Origin: Bartonella sp. ML70XJBT.G
GTDB lineage: Bacteria; Pseudomonadota; Alphaproteobacteria; Rhizobiales; Rhizobiaceae
NCBI RefSeq assembly: GCF_028618575.1
Contig: NZ_JAQITA010000012.1
Span: 16,210 to 80,209, forward strand
Length of the DNA stretch: 64,000 nt
Direction: 5' to 3'
A program made the translations under genes and the position numbers. How positions within the stretch are numbered: position 1 is the stretch's first letter; every line of letters starts with the position of its first letter. The notes under the pieces are model-generated. The model saw only the letters and a program-made list of their open reading frames with translations, made no database searches and was not told the origin of the DNA. Of this stretch, positions 30,833 to 39,678 are shown one piece after another.

Positions 30833-30879
30833 ATACATGACGATCTTATATTTCCCTGCTTATCCGATAGGAGAACATA

Positions 30880-31632
30880 ATGAAACTATTAGCAGTCGTT
30901 CTTATAATAAGTGCGACATTGTTTCCCCAATTTGCCCATGCTCAAACGCTCAAAATTGCGAGTGATGCTTCCTATCCCCCATTTAGTTACATTGACTCAA
31001 ATAACGAACTCAAAGGATTTGATATTGAGATATCTTATGCACTTTGTAAAAAAATGAATGTTGAATGTGTCATCGTTACGCAAGATTTTGAGGGAATGAT
31101 CCCTGGTCTTCTTGCAAAAAAATATGATGCTATTGTTTCTTCTCTTGCACCAACACAAGAGCGCTTACAAAAAATTGACTTCACAGACCCTTACTATAAT
31201 ACGGTACTCGCTATCATTGTTAGAAAAGATTCAGATATTAAAGAGATCTCGGCAGAAGCGTTTAAGGGAAAAAATTTGGGTGCACAATCAAATTCAACAC
31301 AAGCAGCCTATGCAGAAGATCATTATGTCTCTAAAGGAGTAAACATTAAACTCTATCCTACAGTCATAGAGGTTACTCGTGACCTTTTAAGTCGTCGTGT
31401 TGAAGGGATTATCGTTGATAAAATACACGCTTTAAACTGGCTTAAAAATGAAGGAAAAGACTGCTGCCAACTGCTAGGAACTTTGGAAGAAACAAAATTT
31501 CCCATTGCAATTGCAATACGTCAAAACAATCATGATCTGAAAAATAAGTTCAACGAAGCGATAAAAGCAATCCGTTTAGATGGAACTTATAATAAAATTA
31601 TGAAGAAATATTTTGCATTCGATATATACTAA
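30880..31632 (+). CDS. Periplasmic polar/basic amino-acid binding protein (copy 1)
   Basis: The 250-residue protein has a cleavable signal peptide (about residues 1-21, ending FAHA) and a type II periplasmic binding fold. SYPPFSYIDSNNELKGFDIEI, IVTQDFEGMIPGLLAKKYDAI, SLAPTQERLQKIDFTDPYYN and the C-terminal IRLDGTYNKIMKKYFAFDIY closely follow the HisJ/ArgT (histidine, or lysine/arginine/ornithine) pattern. It should deliver substrate to the permease pair and ATPase encoded downstream. AGGAGAAC lies just before the ATG. It is the first copy of a tandem duplication; the copy at 32060-32812 is adjacent to the permeases. The exact ligand is unknown. Confidence 0.9.
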   Translation: MKLLAVVLIISATLFPQFAHAQTLKIASDASYPPFSYIDSNNELKGFDIEISYALCKKMNVECVIVTQDFEGMIPGLLAKKYDAIVSSLAPTQERLQKIDFTDPYYNTVLAIIVRKDSDIKEISAEAFKGKNLGAQSNSTQAAYAEDHYVSKGVNIKLYPTVIEVTRDLLSRRVEGIIVDKIHALNWLKNEGKDCCQLLGTLEETKFPIAIAIRQNNHDLKNKFNEAIKAIRLDGTYNKIMKKYFAFDIY

Positions 31633-31980
31633 AATCAATAAAAACGGGAATTTAATAGACGGTCTATTTCTTAAAAAATATTATCATAACTCTTTATAGA
31701 TTTCTCGATATCTAGGATATAATAAGAGTGATATTTTATATGTCTGAGAATTAATTTTTGCATGCTTAAATTTAATAATCTTTTTTCAAAGCCAAATTCT
31801 ATACTTTTTGAAAAAAATGACAAAAGAAACTCTCATGAGAGATAAAATAACTAGGCAATATAATCATGAGATAATTATTTCTTTTCTGTATGAGTAGCCC
31901 CATACTTGATAAAATAAATATTTTTTTGATAATGCTCTTCATCATCATGATCGAAAAACGAACAGCAATAAATTTTTGCA

Positions 31981-32010
31981 TTGCTCCTAGAAGAGTTTGC
32001 AGATTATAGA
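31981..32010 (+). promoter_or_regulatory. Putative promoter of binding-protein gene 2
   Basis: TTGCTC (31981-31986) and TATAGA (32005-32010) with an 18-base spacer, at the same place relative to the gene as the boxes of unit 1. It would also drive the permease genes if they lack their own promoter. Confidence 0.35.
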
Positions 32011-32059
32011 ATATATGACTATCTTATATTTCTTCGCTTATCCACAACAGGAGAACATA

Positions 32060-32812
32060 ATGAAATTATTAGCAGTCGCTCTTATAATAACTGCAACACT
32101 GTTCACCCAATCGGCTCATACTCAAACACTAAAAATTGCAATTGAAGGTTCCTACCCTCCATTTAGCTACATGGACTCAAACAATAAAGTGCAAGGTTTT
32201 GACGTTGATATATCTTATGCACTTTGTAAAAAGATGAAGATTGAATGTAGCATTGTTACGCAAGACTTTGAGGGAATGATCCCAGGTCTTCTTGCAAAGA
32301 AATATGATGTGATTATTGCTTCTCTTGCTCTCACAGAAGAGCGTTTACAAAAGATTGATTTCACAGACCCTTATTATAACACAGAACTCGCTGTAATTGT
32401 TACAAAAGATTCGGAAATTAAAGAGATATCAGCAGAGTCTTTTAAGGGAAAAAATCTTGGCGTACAATCAAATACAACACAAGCTGCCTATGCAGAAGAT
32501 CATTATGCCTCTGAAGGAATAAATATTAAGCTTTATCCTACAACAATAGAAGTTAATCGTGATCTTTTAAACCGTCGTGTTGAAGGGATTATCGTTGATA
32601 AACTACAAGCATTAAATTGGCTCAAAAATGAAGGAAAAGATTGCTGCAAACTTTTGGGAACTCTGGAAGAAACAAAATTTCCTATTGCAATTGCCATACG
32701 TCAAAATAATAATGATCTTAAAAGTCAGTTTAATAAGGCACTAAAGGATATTCGTTTGGACGGAACGTATGATAAAATTATAAAAAAATATTTTACATCT
32801 GATGTTTATTAA
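32060..32812 (+). CDS. Periplasmic polar/basic amino-acid binding protein (copy 2)
   Basis: Starting at the ATG at 32060, with the same AGGAGAAC ribosome site as copy 1, it encodes 250 residues; a longer frame from 31997 runs through the promoter and is not used. The signal peptide ends around SAHT. The mature protein is highly similar to copy 1 but differs at substrate-side positions (IEGSYPPFSYMDSN for SDASYPPFSYIDSN, SLALTEERL for SLAPTQERL), which could shift ligand preference. IRLDGTYDKIIKKYFTSDVY ends the protein as in HisJ/ArgT. It is followed after 76 bases by the permease genes. Confidence 0.9.
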   Translation: MKLLAVALIITATLFTQSAHTQTLKIAIEGSYPPFSYMDSNNKVQGFDVDISYALCKKMKIECSIVTQDFEGMIPGLLAKKYDVIIASLALTEERLQKIDFTDPYYNTELAVIVTKDSEIKEISAESFKGKNLGVQSNTTQAAYAEDHYASEGINIKLYPTTIEVNRDLLNRRVEGIIVDKLQALNWLKNEGKDCCKLLGTLEETKFPIAIAIRQNNNDLKSQFNKALKDIRLDGTYDKIIKKYFTSDVY

Positions 32813-32888
32813 ATATCAATCCGAACTAAAATTCGACAAACTGTTTATTACTAAAAATATTATCTAACTCTTTATAAGGAACACAAGA

Positions 32889-33608
32889 ATGATTGAAAAT
32901 TTAGCATTGCTATCATTTAGCAATGGTGGGTGGGGCATGGTTATACTTTCTAGTGCAGGAGTAACATTATCATTGGCTTTGTGCTGTGGGCTCTTAGGAC
33001 TTCCTTTAGGTCTTCTCGCTGCCGTGATGATTCGCTCTAATATTAAGATAGCAAAAACTATAGCTACCCTCTTTTCATCGGTGTTCCGTGGGTTACCAGA
33101 GCTGTTAACTCTGTTTTTAGTTTACTATGGCTTACAAAATATTATTCAAATTGTTCTTGATTATTTTAATATTGAAATAATGTTCAGCATCAATGCCTTT
33201 GTTGCTGGTGTTTTAGCACTTAGTATGGTTCTTGCAGCCTTTTCTTGTGAAGTTTGGCTTGGAGCATTCAATATCTTTGATAAAGGTCAATATGAGGCAG
33301 CTAAAACTTTAGGACTTTCACGCTCAACAACGTTTTTTCGTATAGTTTTTCCTCAGCTTATTCAAAATGCTCTACCAGGACTTTCTAATAATTGGCTGAC
33401 GTTACTTAAAGATACATCCCTCGTGTCAACCATTTCACTTGTTGACCTGATGCGACAAACGAATCTAGCGGTTGCAGCTACCGATAAACCAATGCTGTTT
33501 TATCTTGTTGCATGTTTACTCTATTTGTTATTTTCAGCGTTTTTTTCTGTCATCCTTCATTATCTGGAAAGATATACTCAAGCAGGATATAGAAAGGTAT
33601 TAGGATGA
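32889..33608 (+). CDS. Amino-acid ABC transporter permease (HisQ-like)
   Basis: This 239-residue protein has about five membrane helices and the polar amino-acid permease topology. The cytoplasmic EAA loop that docks the ATPase reads EAAKTLGLSRSTTFFRIVFPQ at about residues 137-157, and FRGLPELLTLFLVYYGLQ is the family signature in the first half. It pairs with the next gene, whose start overlaps its stop by four bases, to form the heterodimeric channel. GGAACAC lies upstream of the ATG. Confidence 0.9.
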   Translation: MIENLALLSFSNGGWGMVILSSAGVTLSLALCCGLLGLPLGLLAAVMIRSNIKIAKTIATLFSSVFRGLPELLTLFLVYYGLQNIIQIVLDYFNIEIMFSINAFVAGVLALSMVLAAFSCEVWLGAFNIFDKGQYEAAKTLGLSRSTTFFRIVFPQLIQNALPGLSNNWLTLLKDTSLVSTISLVDLMRQTNLAVAATDKPMLFYLVACLLYLLFSAFFSVILHYLERYTQAGYRKVLG

Positions 33609-34315
33609 TGATACCTGAGTGGCTCTATTTTCTTTTTAATCCTGCTCTTTTGAACCGTTATGGCCCCAAATTTATTGAGGGCTTTATTGTTACTATTGAG
33701 CTTGTTTCGATAGCTTGTTCTATTGGTTTTGTTCTTGGTATGCTTATCGCATTTGCACGTTTGTCAAAGAATAAGTTATTAAAATATGTTGCACAGGCTT
33801 ATGTCTACTTTTTTCGCGGTTCTCCTTTACTTGCTCAACTTTTTCTTTTTTACTACGGGCTTGGTTCAATGAACAACTTCTGGCAACAGATTGGCCTATG
33901 GTGGTTTTTTCAAAACGCATGGTATTGTTGTCTTTTCATTTTTGCTCTCAATTCTGCTGCCTATCAATCTGAAATCTTTAAAGGAAGTTTTCTCTCTGTA
34001 ACAACTGGGCAACGTGAAGCATCAAAAGCATTAGGATTAAGTCGTTCTGTAACATTTTTCAAAATTATTCTACCGCAAGCAATGGTCGTAGCATTACGTC
34101 CCCTAGGCAATGAATTCATTTTAATGATAAAATCCAGTGCGATTGCCTCACTCATCACTATTTATGATTTAATGGGAATTGCCAAAATGACGTATTCACG
34201 TACATTTGATTTTCAAGTTTATATTTGGGCTGCTCTTATTTATCTTCTTATTGTTGAGCTCATTCACCGATTTGTTGTTTTTATCGAATATCGTCTCACC
34301 CGATATTTACGGTAA
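33605..34315 (+). CDS. Amino-acid ABC transporter permease (HisM-like)
   Basis: The second channel subunit, 236 residues with about five helices. FIVTIELVSIACSIGFVLGM, FRGSPLLAQLFLFYYGLG and the EAA loop EASKALGLSRSVTFFKIILPQ are typical. The four-base overlap with the previous gene implies coupled translation and equal amounts of the two subunits. It is followed after 60 bases by the ATPase gene. Confidence 0.9.
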   Translation: MMIPEWLYFLFNPALLNRYGPKFIEGFIVTIELVSIACSIGFVLGMLIAFARLSKNKLLKYVAQAYVYFFRGSPLLAQLFLFYYGLGSMNNFWQQIGLWWFFQNAWYCCLFIFALNSAAYQSEIFKGSFLSVTTGQREASKALGLSRSVTFFKIILPQAMVVALRPLGNEFILMIKSSAIASLITIYDLMGIAKMTYSRTFDFQVYIWAALIYLLIVELIHRFVVFIEYRLTRYLR

Positions 34316-34375
34316 ATAAACTGGTCAGAAAAAACTTACCAAATCAAAATGTTAAATTAAAAAATTTATTTACCA

Positions 34376-35164
34376 ATGAAAGAATACAACAAGATGAATT
34401 TGGAAAATGATAAAGCTATCCATACAACTACACCCGTGATTTCCATTCGCAATTTAAATAAATGGTACGGATATTTTCAGGTACTCTATAATATTAATTT
34501 TGATGTTAAAACCGGTGAGCGTATAGTGCTGTGTGGCCCTTCTGGATCAGGGAAATCAACCTTGATCCGGTGTATTAATCAATTAGAAAAAGCTCAAGAA
34601 GGTTCAATTTGCATCCACAATATTGATATTCATGCGGCTCCCTTATACCAGCAAAAAAAGGTTCTCCGTAAAATAGGAATGGTCTTTCAGAACTTTAATT
34701 TATTTCCTCATATGAGCGTTATGCAAAACTGTATTTTAGCACCTATGACGGTTCAAGGCCTTTCTAAACAACAAGCACAAGAACGAGCAATGCATTATCT
34801 GACAAATGTTGGCATTGAAAAACATTGTCATAAATATCCTTTACAACTCTCTGGTGGTCAACAACAGCGTGTTGCAATTGCTCGTGCACTTTGTATGGAA
34901 CCTGAAGTCATGCTTTTTGATGAACCAACCTCAGCTCTTGATCCAGAAAGTGTTGGTGAAGTTTTAGAAGTTATGGCCAAATTAGCAGATACAGGTATAA
35001 CAATGCTTTGCGTAACACACGAAATGGGTTTTGCGCGTGAAGTCTCAGAAAGAATCCTCTTTCTGGAAAATGGGAAAATTATTGAAGACACAGCCTCTGA
35101 CGAATTTTTTACCAATCCTCAAAGCCAACGTGCCCGCGCGTTTCTCGCTAAAATTAAACATTAA
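34376..35164 (+). CDS. Amino-acid ABC transporter ATPase (HisP-like)
   Basis: The 262-residue nucleotide-binding subunit shows Walker A GPSGSGKST at about residues 54-62, the Q loop in MVFQNFNLFPHM, the signature LSGGQQQRVAIARAL, Walker B VMLFDEPTSALDPE, and the switch histidine in LCVTHEMGFA. It should energise import through the two permeases at the inner face of the membrane. An ATG at 34394 (MNLEND...) is an alternative start. The importer operon ends here and converges on lpxB with 14 bases between stops. Confidence 0.93.
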   Translation: MKEYNKMNLENDKAIHTTTPVISIRNLNKWYGYFQVLYNINFDVKTGERIVLCGPSGSGKSTLIRCINQLEKAQEGSICIHNIDIHAAPLYQQKKVLRKIGMVFQNFNLFPHMSVMQNCILAPMTVQGLSKQQAQERAMHYLTNVGIEKHCHKYPLQLSGGQQQRVAIARALCMEPEVMLFDEPTSALDPESVGEVLEVMAKLADTGITMLCVTHEMGFAREVSERILFLENGKIIEDTASDEFFTNPQSQRARAFLAKIKH

Positions 35165-35178
35165 CCATCAAGATTGTT

Positions 35179-36384
35179 TTACCAGCACAATTCTAAGTGC
35201 CTTGTTTTCTTGAGAAGGCGAAGAATTGTTTGGGCCCCAATAACTCCCGATGGGATTTCAGTTTTCATTTTTTGTTCCACTATCTCAAAAGCATCAAGTT
35301 GTGCCTGTCGTAATAAAGGATTATATAAAAGCTGTTCTATCTGCCTTGCTAACATGCCAGGGCGTATGAATTCGTTAAAGTATTCTGGCATAATAGGCTT
35401 ATCAGCAATAATATTTGGAAGAGCAGCAGTCCATATTGTTATTTTAGGAAAAAGAAATAATTTAGAAAAAAAATCAAGTTTATAGCAATGAACCATGGGA
35501 ATTTTTGCTAAAGCCAATTCCAGTGAAACTGTTCCATGTGCAGCAAGTGCAACATCTGCTTGTGCAAAAGCATGCCATTTTTCATCTTCACCAACAACAA
35601 CTTCTACAGTGCTTTTCCACCTCTGTACAGAATCACGAATCGCATCCTGCAAATATGGTAAAGTTGGTAGAATAATACGTAAATGAGGAATACGTTGAGT
35701 AAGAATTTCTACGGCTTCTCGAAAAATCGGCATTAAAGAGCGAATTTCGAAATTGCGTGATCCTGGCAAAAGAACCAATGTGAACGATGATGTTTTTTCA
35801 TCACGCAAGTGTTTTTTTTCTGCTTGATGTTTTCTTTCTTCTTGAACAGCCAAAAGTGGAGGATGTGTCGAAAGAGAATGACCAACATAGGTTGTAGGAG
35901 GACCTTCCAAGTCTTGCATAACCTTTTCTTCAAAAGGAAAAATCGCTAAAATATGATCAACAAATTTGCGCATACCCTTAGCGCGCTTTGGACGCCATGC
36001 CCAAACAGTTGGTGCAACATATTTAACAATAGGAATAGAGGGAGCTAAAGCACGCACCTTTTTTGCAACACGATGGGTAAAATCTGGACTGTCAATAATA
36101 ATTAAACAATCAGGCTTTTCTCGCGCGATAAATTGAGATAAATTGCGAATATGGCGTAACAATAGTGGCAGTTTTTTTAATACTGTCCCTAAACCGATTA
36201 ACGAAATATCTTGAGAATCAAAAAAACTTTGTAGGCCTAATGCCTTTAAATTCCTCCCACCAACACCAATCAAATGAATGTTGCTTCCTGTTTGTTGTAC
36301 TAAACAAGAAATCAAATCTGCTCCAAGGAAATCTGCAGATTCCTCGCCTGCAATAACAGCAATTTTAAAGAAACAATTATTCAT
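35179..36384 (-). CDS. lpxB: Lipid-A-disaccharide synthase
   Basis: Joins UDP-2,3-diacylglucosamine and lipid X to make the disaccharide of lipid A, at the cytoplasmic face of the inner membrane. The GT-B type glycosyltransferase starts at the ATG at 36384 (MNNCFFKIAVIAGEESADFLGADL, with GEESAD/GE-S-D as the N-terminal signature). YVAPTVWAWRPKRAKGM, LLPGSRNFEI and AAHGTVSLELALAKIPMVHCYK follow as expected. A TTG 15 bases upstream is less likely. The start overlaps the lpxI stop by eight bases, so translation is coupled. It is the last gene of the lipid A cluster. Confidence 0.94.
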   Translation of the reverse strand: MNNCFFKIAVIAGEESADFLGADLISCLVQQTGSNIHLIGVGGRNLKALGLQSFFDSQDISLIGLGTVLKKLPLLLRHIRNLSQFIAREKPDCLIIIDSPDFTHRVAKKVRALAPSIPIVKYVAPTVWAWRPKRAKGMRKFVDHILAIFPFEEKVMQDLEGPPTTYVGHSLSTHPPLLAVQEERKHQAEKKHLRDEKTSSFTLVLLPGSRNFEIRSLMPIFREAVEILTQRIPHLRIILPTLPYLQDAIRDSVQRWKSTVEVVVGEDEKWHAFAQADVALAAHGTVSLELALAKIPMVHCYKLDFFSKLFLFPKITIWTAALPNIIADKPIMPEYFNEFIRPGMLARQIEQLLYNPLLRQAQLDAFEIVEQKMKTEIPSGVIGAQTILRLLKKTRHLELCW

Positions 36385-37249
36385 GATTAAACCTTTCAAA
36401 TGTTTCTATAAACAAGGAATATTTGTTTGCTTTTTCTATTGTTGTTTTCACTGATAATATAAGACTTTTATTGGCCTCCACCGCAATGCCAGATAATCCA
36501 CTTTTTGCAATATTTATTATTGTTGCTGGTCCAATTGATGGTAAGTCAACACGATGATCTTGTTGTGGTTTTGCACATTTAACAAGAACACCACCTTTAG
36601 GAGGAATTTGCTCTCTTTTTCGCATTTCATAAACCCGCCGCAGCATATTATCGGTTCCCTCTGCTCCCTCTAGCGCAACCACCCTTCCATTAACGACTAC
36701 TGCGGCTTGCCCAATATCTAATTGACCTAAAAGCTTTGCGGCTTTTACTGCTAAGAAAATATCTTTTTTTTCTTTTTTCGTAGCCCGCCGTAATGTTAAA
36801 TTAAATTCTGCTGATGCTAAAAGATCTGGTACAATTTCATGAGCACCAATCACACAAAAACCATATGCTTCAACAATGCGTATAAAAGCTTTTAATAATG
36901 CATCATCCCCACCTCTCAAAGCACCGATTAACTTAGGGAGAGCTAAAAATGTTGTCCAATCGAGTCGCAATTCCGTAAGAAGTGGTCGCCTTTTCACACC
37001 ACCTGCCAACACAATATTACAAATTTCAGCTGCTTTTAAGATTTTAATGAGTCTTGCTAACTCTACAATGGACAACTCGCAATGCTCATAGCGACAAAGC
37101 ACAGAGTCCGCCTCATTACGCAACAGCACAAGAAAAGGACTTTGTCCGTGCTTTTCAAGTGCTTCGGCAATAGTGATAGGTAAAACACCATTTCCTGCTA
37201 TAATAGCGGTACGGCCGGAAAGAAAACTTCTGGCACAAGAGACAGGCAT
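36377..37249 (-). CDS. lpxI: UDP-2,3-diacylglucosamine diphosphatase, LpxI type
   Basis: Hydrolyses UDP-2,3-diacylglucosamine to lipid X and UMP. In alphaproteobacteria the LpxI (DUF1009) enzyme replaces LpxH. The 290-residue protein begins with IIAGNGVLPITIAEALEKHGQSP, has VLAGGVKRRP and LRGGDDALLKAFIRIVEAYGF in the middle, GQAAVVVNGRVVALEGAEGTDNML as the most conserved block, and PSIGPATIINIAKSGLSGIAVEA near the end. Position between lpxA and lpxB is the usual one. It begins two bases after the lpxA stop and overlaps lpxB. Confidence 0.93.
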   Translation of the reverse strand: MPVSCARSFLSGRTAIIAGNGVLPITIAEALEKHGQSPFLVLLRNEADSVLCRYEHCELSIVELARLIKILKAAEICNIVLAGGVKRRPLLTELRLDWTTFLALPKLIGALRGGDDALLKAFIRIVEAYGFCVIGAHEIVPDLLASAEFNLTLRRATKKEKKDIFLAVKAAKLLGQLDIGQAAVVVNGRVVALEGAEGTDNMLRRVYEMRKREQIPPKGGVLVKCAKPQQDHRVDLPSIGPATIINIAKSGLSGIAVEANKSLILSVKTTIEKANKYSLFIETFERFNHE

Positions 37250-37251
37250 TT

Positions 37252-38076
37252 TTAATCCTTATTTTCTTTTATTCTATCACCTTCAAATTTGGGTGTACAA
37301 TAAAAACGTTTTCCTTCTTCTTTAATAAAATTAACGACATCAACAACAGATTGAGAAGTAGAATAGACAGTAGAAATATCGCTCACACGCTCTTTAAACG
37401 GCTTACTATGATCAAAAAGCATAGTAACAGCGTGACGTAATGCATGAATATCTTTACGTTCAAAGCCTGCGCGTTTCATACCAATGATATTTAATCCTGC
37501 TAATTTTGCCTGCACACCAACAGCTGTTCCGTAGGGAATGAGATCGCCCACCAATGCAGATACACCGCCAATAAATGCATGATGCCCAACACGAACAAAT
37601 TGGTGAACAGCAGCACCACCACCAATAATAACATAATCGCCAACAGTAACATGACCAGCGATCATCACATTATTGGCAAATGTTACATGATTTCCTACAT
37701 GACAATCATGAGCAATATGCGCATAACAAAAAAACTGACAATAATCACCCACAATAGTCATTCCGACGCTCGAATCCGAGCCCCTATGCATTGTCACGCC
37801 TTCACGAATCGTACAATTTTTACCAATAGAAAGGGTTGTATGACCTCCCTTATGTTTACTATTTTGCGGTTCTGCTCCCAAAACTGCATGTGAAAATACT
37901 TTACTATTAGCACCTAATGTTGTGTCACCCATTATCACAACATGACTCATCAAACTGCATCCATCACCAATAACAGCCTCTGAACTAATATGACAAAATG
38001 GCCCAACTTGTACATTCTCACCAAGCTGCGCTCCCTTTTCCACAAGAGCCGTTGGATGGATTTTTGTACCGGACAT
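37252..38076 (-). CDS. lpxA: UDP-N-acetylglucosamine acyltransferase
   Basis: Adds the first 3-hydroxyacyl chain to UDP-GlcNAc in lipid A synthesis. The 274-residue protein has left-handed beta-helix hexapeptide repeats from about residue 8 to 190 (GENVQVGPFCHISSEAVIGDG, VGNHVTFANNVMIAGHVTVGD), with the catalytic histidine expected in CYAHIAHDCHVGNH at about 118-130. The C-terminal helical domain follows. It sits between fabZ and lpxI. Confidence 0.95.
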   Translation of the reverse strand: MSGTKIHPTALVEKGAQLGENVQVGPFCHISSEAVIGDGCSLMSHVVIMGDTTLGANSKVFSHAVLGAEPQNSKHKGGHTTLSIGKNCTIREGVTMHRGSDSSVGMTIVGDYCQFFCYAHIAHDCHVGNHVTFANNVMIAGHVTVGDYVIIGGGAAVHQFVRVGHHAFIGGVSALVGDLIPYGTAVGVQAKLAGLNIIGMKRAGFERKDIHALRHAVTMLFDHSKPFKERVSDISTVYSTSQSVVDVVNFIKEEGKRFYCTPKFEGDRIKENKD

Positions 38077-38099
38077 TGTTAAATTCCTATTAATCTTGT

Positions 38100-38567
38100 T
38101 TACTTTTCTTCGATAATCATCGCAGCAATTTCCGCTTCAGCGACGCGAACATCTTCTACTTTTGCAACACACGAAAAACGCCTCATACCAGCTCTCTTTT
38201 TTAAAAGTTGAACATGAATCTTGAGCTGATCACCAGGCACAACAGGCTTACGAAATTTCGCATTATCGACAGTCATAAGATAAACCAAATTTGTTTGCGT
38301 ATTCCCTAATTGTAAAAGTGAAATAGCTCCCGCTGTTTGCGCCATAGCCTCTAAAATCAATACTCCAGGCATGACAGGCTTTGCAGGAAAATGTCCTGTA
38401 AAATGTGGCTCATTAATAGTTACATTTTTAATACCAATAGCCTGTTGTTCTCCATCAATATCAACAATACGATCAATCAATAAAAACGGATAACGATGCG
38501 GTAATATTGAGAGCAATTTTTCAATATCTACAGCCTCCAAATTTCTCATCTCTCCGCTGTTGACCAT
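38100..38567 (-). CDS. fabZ: 3-Hydroxyacyl-ACP dehydratase
   Basis: Hot-dog-fold enzyme that dehydrates 3-hydroxyacyl-ACP in fatty acid elongation and competes with LpxA/LpxD for the same substrate, which explains its place in this cluster. The 155-residue protein shows [40 protein letters not shown] (active-site histidine and glutamate), and [12 protein letters not shown]. It lies one base after the lpxD stop and 23 bases before lpxA. Confidence 0.95.
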   Translation of the reverse strand: MVNSGEMRNLEAVDIEKLLSILPHRYPFLLIDRIVDIDGEQQAIGIKNVTINEPHFTGHFPAKPVMPGVLILEAMAQTAGAISLLQLGNTQTNLVYLMTVDNAKFRKPVVPGDQLKIHVQLLKKRAGMRRFSCVAKVEDVRVAEAEIAAMIIEEK

Positions 38568-38568
38568 A

Positions 38569-39618
38569 TTAGCGTTTCTCCTTTCTCACTTTGCCAATAT
38601 TACGCAATGCCGCTACTTCTCTAAACCACTGTTTAAATGGCCGCGCTGGACTACCTCCCCATTTTTCTCCATCCGGAATGTCATTCATAACACCACTACC
38701 AGCAGCAATTTGAACACATTTACCGATTGCAATATGATCTGCGACTCCAACACTTCCACCAAGTTGAGACATATCACCTATTGATGTACTTCCAGCAACC
38801 CCGCATTGCGCAGCAATAAGGCAATAGCGACCAATCTTTACATTGTGTGCAATCTGGACAAGATTATCAATTTTGCTTCCTTCACCAATAATGGTATCTT
38901 CAAATGTCCCACGATCAATCGTCGTGTTCGCACCGATTTCTACACCATCTTCGATAATCACACGACCAAGTTGTGGAACTTTTTCAATTCCAGAAACACT
39001 CCCAACATAACCAAAACCATCTTGTCCAATGCAAACGCCAGGGTAAAGCTGAACTCTATCACCTATTAAAGAATACTGAATTGTTACCTTTGGACCGATA
39101 TAACAGTCACGCCCAATACGACAATTTTCACCGATAACAGCTGTAGATGAAATAAGAGTTCCAGCACCAATCTCCACATTTCGACCGATAACAGCTCCCG
39201 CTTCAATACACACATCATGCGCAAATTTAGCAGTTGGGTGAATATGCGCATGCGGTGAAATTTCTCTCTGTCCAAACCAAGGCATTGGCTTGACAGAATC
39301 CGGAAATAAAATACGCCCAATCTGAGCAAAATCACGCTGTGGTGTAGAGGTAACCAAAATGGCCATAGTTTCAGGAACTTTAAAAACAATTTCATTCGTA
39401 CAAAAAACGGCTACAGCAGAACTTCCTATGAGAGCATCAGAAAACTTTCGATTCTCTACAAACACAAGAGAACCCTCCACCGCACTTTCAAGTGAAGAAA
39501 GAGTATTGATCACTGTATTAGAAAACTCTGGATTAAGAAGTTTTGCCCCTGTTAATTCCGCAACATTAGCAACCGTCAATCGCCGGGACGGCGTAAAAAA
39601 AAATGTATCCGCCATCAA
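38569..39618 (-). CDS. lpxD: UDP-3-O-(3-hydroxymyristoyl)glucosamine N-acyltransferase
   Basis: Third enzyme of lipid A synthesis, adding the N-linked acyl chain. The 349-residue protein has an N-terminal uridine-binding domain (about 1-100), then hexapeptide repeats ([44 protein letters not shown]) and the conserved [19 protein letters not shown] with the catalytic histidine. [17 protein letters not shown] near the C-terminus binds acyl carrier protein. It follows bamA after 60 bases and is nearly joined to fabZ. Confidence 0.95.
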   Translation of the reverse strand: MMADTFFFTPSRRLTVANVAELTGAKLLNPEFSNTVINTLSSLESAVEGSLVFVENRKFSDALIGSSAVAVFCTNEIVFKVPETMAILVTSTPQRDFAQIGRILFPDSVKPMPWFGQREISPHAHIHPTAKFAHDVCIEAGAVIGRNVEIGAGTLISSTAVIGENCRIGRDCYIGPKVTIQYSLIGDRVQLYPGVCIGQDGFGYVGSVSGIEKVPQLGRVIIEDGVEIGANTTIDRGTFEDTIIGEGSKIDNLVQIAHNVKIGRYCLIAAQCGVAGSTSIGDMSQLGGSVGVADHIAIGKCVQIAAGSGVMNDIPDGEKWGGSPARPFKQWFREVAALRNIGKVRKEKR

Positions 39619-39678
39619 AACACTTTCTCTCCCAGCCTAATCCATTTTCTCCAATTTTTCCTCTAAAGAAAATTCAAA

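Larger units (their letters stand above)
30600..31710 (+). repeat. Tandem duplication, unit 1 (leader, binding-protein gene, 3' flank)
   Basis: This unit matches 31757-32880 from its upstream leader (TTGCTTAAATTGAATAATCTTTTTT versus a near-identical segment at about 31762) through the promoter region, coding region and the 3' flank (AAAATATTATC...AACTCTTTATA). The match is strongest in the gene and weaker but continuous in the flanks, so the duplication copied the regulatory region as well. Confidence 0.75.
31757..32880 (+). repeat. Tandem duplication, unit 2 (leader, binding-protein gene, 3' flank)
   Basis: Second unit of the duplication described at 30600-31710. The leader carries ATAATCTTTTTTCAAAGCC, matching ATAATCTTTTTTTAAAGC of unit 1, and the region before the gene repeats GATTATA and CTTATATTTC. 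The unit ends just before the first permease gene. Confidence 0.75.
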
